Shown one piece after another: positions 63,140 to 64,000 of a DNA stretch of 64,000 nt. The DNA comes from an uncultured Clostridium sp. (lineage in GTDB: Bacteria > Bacillota_A > Clostridia > TANB77 > CAG-508), in contig CAOJZU010000001.1 in the NCBI GenBank assembly GCA_948466265.1, positions 1 to 64,000 on the forward strand, read 5' to 3'. Both the position numbers and the translations under genes were made by a program. Under the pieces are notes generated by a model. It was not told the origin of the DNA, searched no databases, and saw nothing but the letters and a program-made list of their open reading frames with translations. Each line of letters starts with the position of its first letter. The stretch's first letter is position 1.

Positions 63140-64000
63140 ATGGAAACTATTGGATTAATTATAAGTTGTATAATTTCTTTAGTATTAATTTTATATTTAG
63201 TTACTAGGAATAAAAAAACTCAGCTTCAGAAAATATTTATAGTAAATGTTTTTATGACGCTTGGTGTTTCTTCCTTGTCTTTAGCTCAGAAACATCTATG
63301 TGGTAAATTTGATATAAATCCTATTATATTTGAATGGTTTATTTATATATTTACATCATTTTTACCTGTTTCTGTCTTCTTTACTGGTATTATATTTGCT
63401 AACACTAAAATTAAATTTAAAAAGAAATATATTTTGATATTTATAATTCCTATATTGTCACTTATACTACTATGGACAAATAATTTACATCATTTACTTT
63501 ATGTAAATTATTCAACAAATCTAAGTGATACTATTGCAGGTGCATATCTTCCTATACATACTTTGTACGGGTATTTACTATATGCTATTGGATTAACATA
63601 TCTATTAAAATATGCTATAAAAAACTCTGGTATATTTTCTAGACAAGCTATTCTATTTATCATAGCAGCTTTAATACCTATCACTGTAAATATACTAGGT
63701 TCACTAAAAATAATTCCCATGAGTATATATATAACTCCTATATGTTTTACTTTGACTATATTATTATGTGCAATAGCAGTTTTTAAATTTGGCTTCACAA
63801 ATACAACTCCTATCGCCCTACAAATAGTAGTTGATCGTATTTCTGACAGTTATGTTGTATTAAATGAAGATAATAAAATTACAGACTTTAATATAACCTT
63901 TTTACATGTATTCTCATTAAAGTCCACAGATATTAGAAATACTAGTATTTTTAGTTGGGATAAAGTCAAATATTTACCTAACTTAAAAGAAATTTTACAA
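63140..64000 (+). CDS. Sensor histidine kinase, 7TM N-terminus (cut by window end)
   Basis: The first 287 residues are in the window. Seven membrane helices in about 220 residues resemble the HisKA_7TM (PF16927) input region, followed by the start of a PAS-like domain (VVDRISDSYVVLNEDNKITDFN). The catalytic part lies beyond the window. ACGGAGGAAAAAT is a good Shine-Dalgarno and 46 bases separate it from the NRPS stop, so it may belong to the operon and could sense the product. TAC GGG is out of frame. Confidence 0.75.
   Translation, partial: METIGLIISCIISLVLILYLVTRNKKTQLQKIFIVNVFMTLGVSSLSLAQKHLCGKFDINPIIFEWFIYIFTSFLPVSVFFTGIIFANTKIKFKKKYILIFIIPILSLILLWTNNLHHLLYVNYSTNLSDTIAGAYLPIHTLYGYLLYAIGLTYLLKYAIKNSGIFSRQAILFIIAALIPITVNILGSLKIIPMSIYITPICFTLTILLCAIAVFKFGFTNTTPIALQIVVDRISDSYVVLNEDNKITDFNITFLHVFSLKSTDIRNTSIFSWDKVKYLPNLKEILQ

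Noticed and set aside
1..64000. CRISPR arrays, insertion sequences or prophage
   Set aside because: I saw no regularly spaced repeats, transposase, integrase or terminal inverted repeats in the window.

Overview
The window looks like chromosome of an AT-rich (about 30% GC by eye), spore-forming member of the Clostridia, probably an uncultured gut lineage. Sporulation and germination genes (an alpha/beta-type SASP, ypeB, pdaA, cwlD, a SleB-family hydrolase), the SRP RNA-dnaX-ebfC-recR block, OLE RNA with oapA, and a reductase-ended NRPS cluster support this. The lineage is inference; no rRNA is present.

The dominant observation concerns decoding. About 34 conserved genes, including dnaE, dnaX, uvrC, comEC, ispH, pyrC/D/F/K, cwlD, htrA and both NRPS genes, cannot be read in one frame. 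I count 89 frame breaks, and all but one of all the breaks found have the same form: one extra C directly before a glycine codon GGN, so an in-frame CGG followed by N must be read as Gly with a +1 shift. Dropping those Cs makes each affected gene a multiple of three long and restores its family motifs. CGG in the other two frames (GAC GGA, ACG GAA, TCG GGA) is common and harmless. I found no CGG read as arginine in any native-looking gene. The dependence on frame argues against sequencing error and for a translational rule: CGG is unassigned with +1 slippage, or CGGN is a four-base glycine codon. Three genes of foreign-looking codon use (166-849, 28207-28467, 50843-51742) carry four in-frame CGGs that only make sense as Arg; at least three of these would truncate the protein under the rule.

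Layout. 1-4.9 kb: a foreign-like gene, a PflX-like radical SAM protein, SASP, ypeB and a UgtP/MurG-like glycosyltransferase. 4.9-10.1 kb: M23 peptidase, recR, ebfC, dnaX, SRP RNA, tatD, acpS. 10.2-20.2 kb: two Cys-rich miniproteins, dnaE, pdaA, an orphan GHKL kinase, an RluA-family pseudouridine synthase, an rRNA-methyltransferase-like gene, uvrC, hpt. 20.3-27.8 kb: a membrane-anchored repeat protein, a GGDEF protein, cwlD, a DUF1737-like ORF, comEC, an SH3b-NlpC/P60 hydrolase, a YlmH-like S4 protein. 27.9-35.3 kb: initiator tRNA-Met, a foreign-like gene, asnB, oapA with an OLE-like RNA, ispH, a RelE-type TA pair, a comEA-like gene, a DacF-like carboxypeptidase. 35.3-42.7 kb: cvpA, a DUF5711-like gene, a YkvI-like gene, a Gld-like ABC exporter, an MNT-HEPN pair. 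42.6-49.2 kb: maf and the de novo pyrimidine genes, with an OPRTase on the opposite strand. 49.2-52.1 kb: a candidate type I toxin-antitoxin locus, htrA, a foreign-like SleB hydrolase, a coiled-coil protein. 52.1-64 kb: a two-gene NRPS system ending in a thioester reductase, then the start of a 7TM sensor kinase.

In the entries, 'recoding site' means such an in-frame CGGN; the position given is the extra C (on minus-strand genes, the complementary G on the plus strand). Protein lengths assume each site is read as one Gly. Residue numbers, domain boundaries and counts were made by eye.
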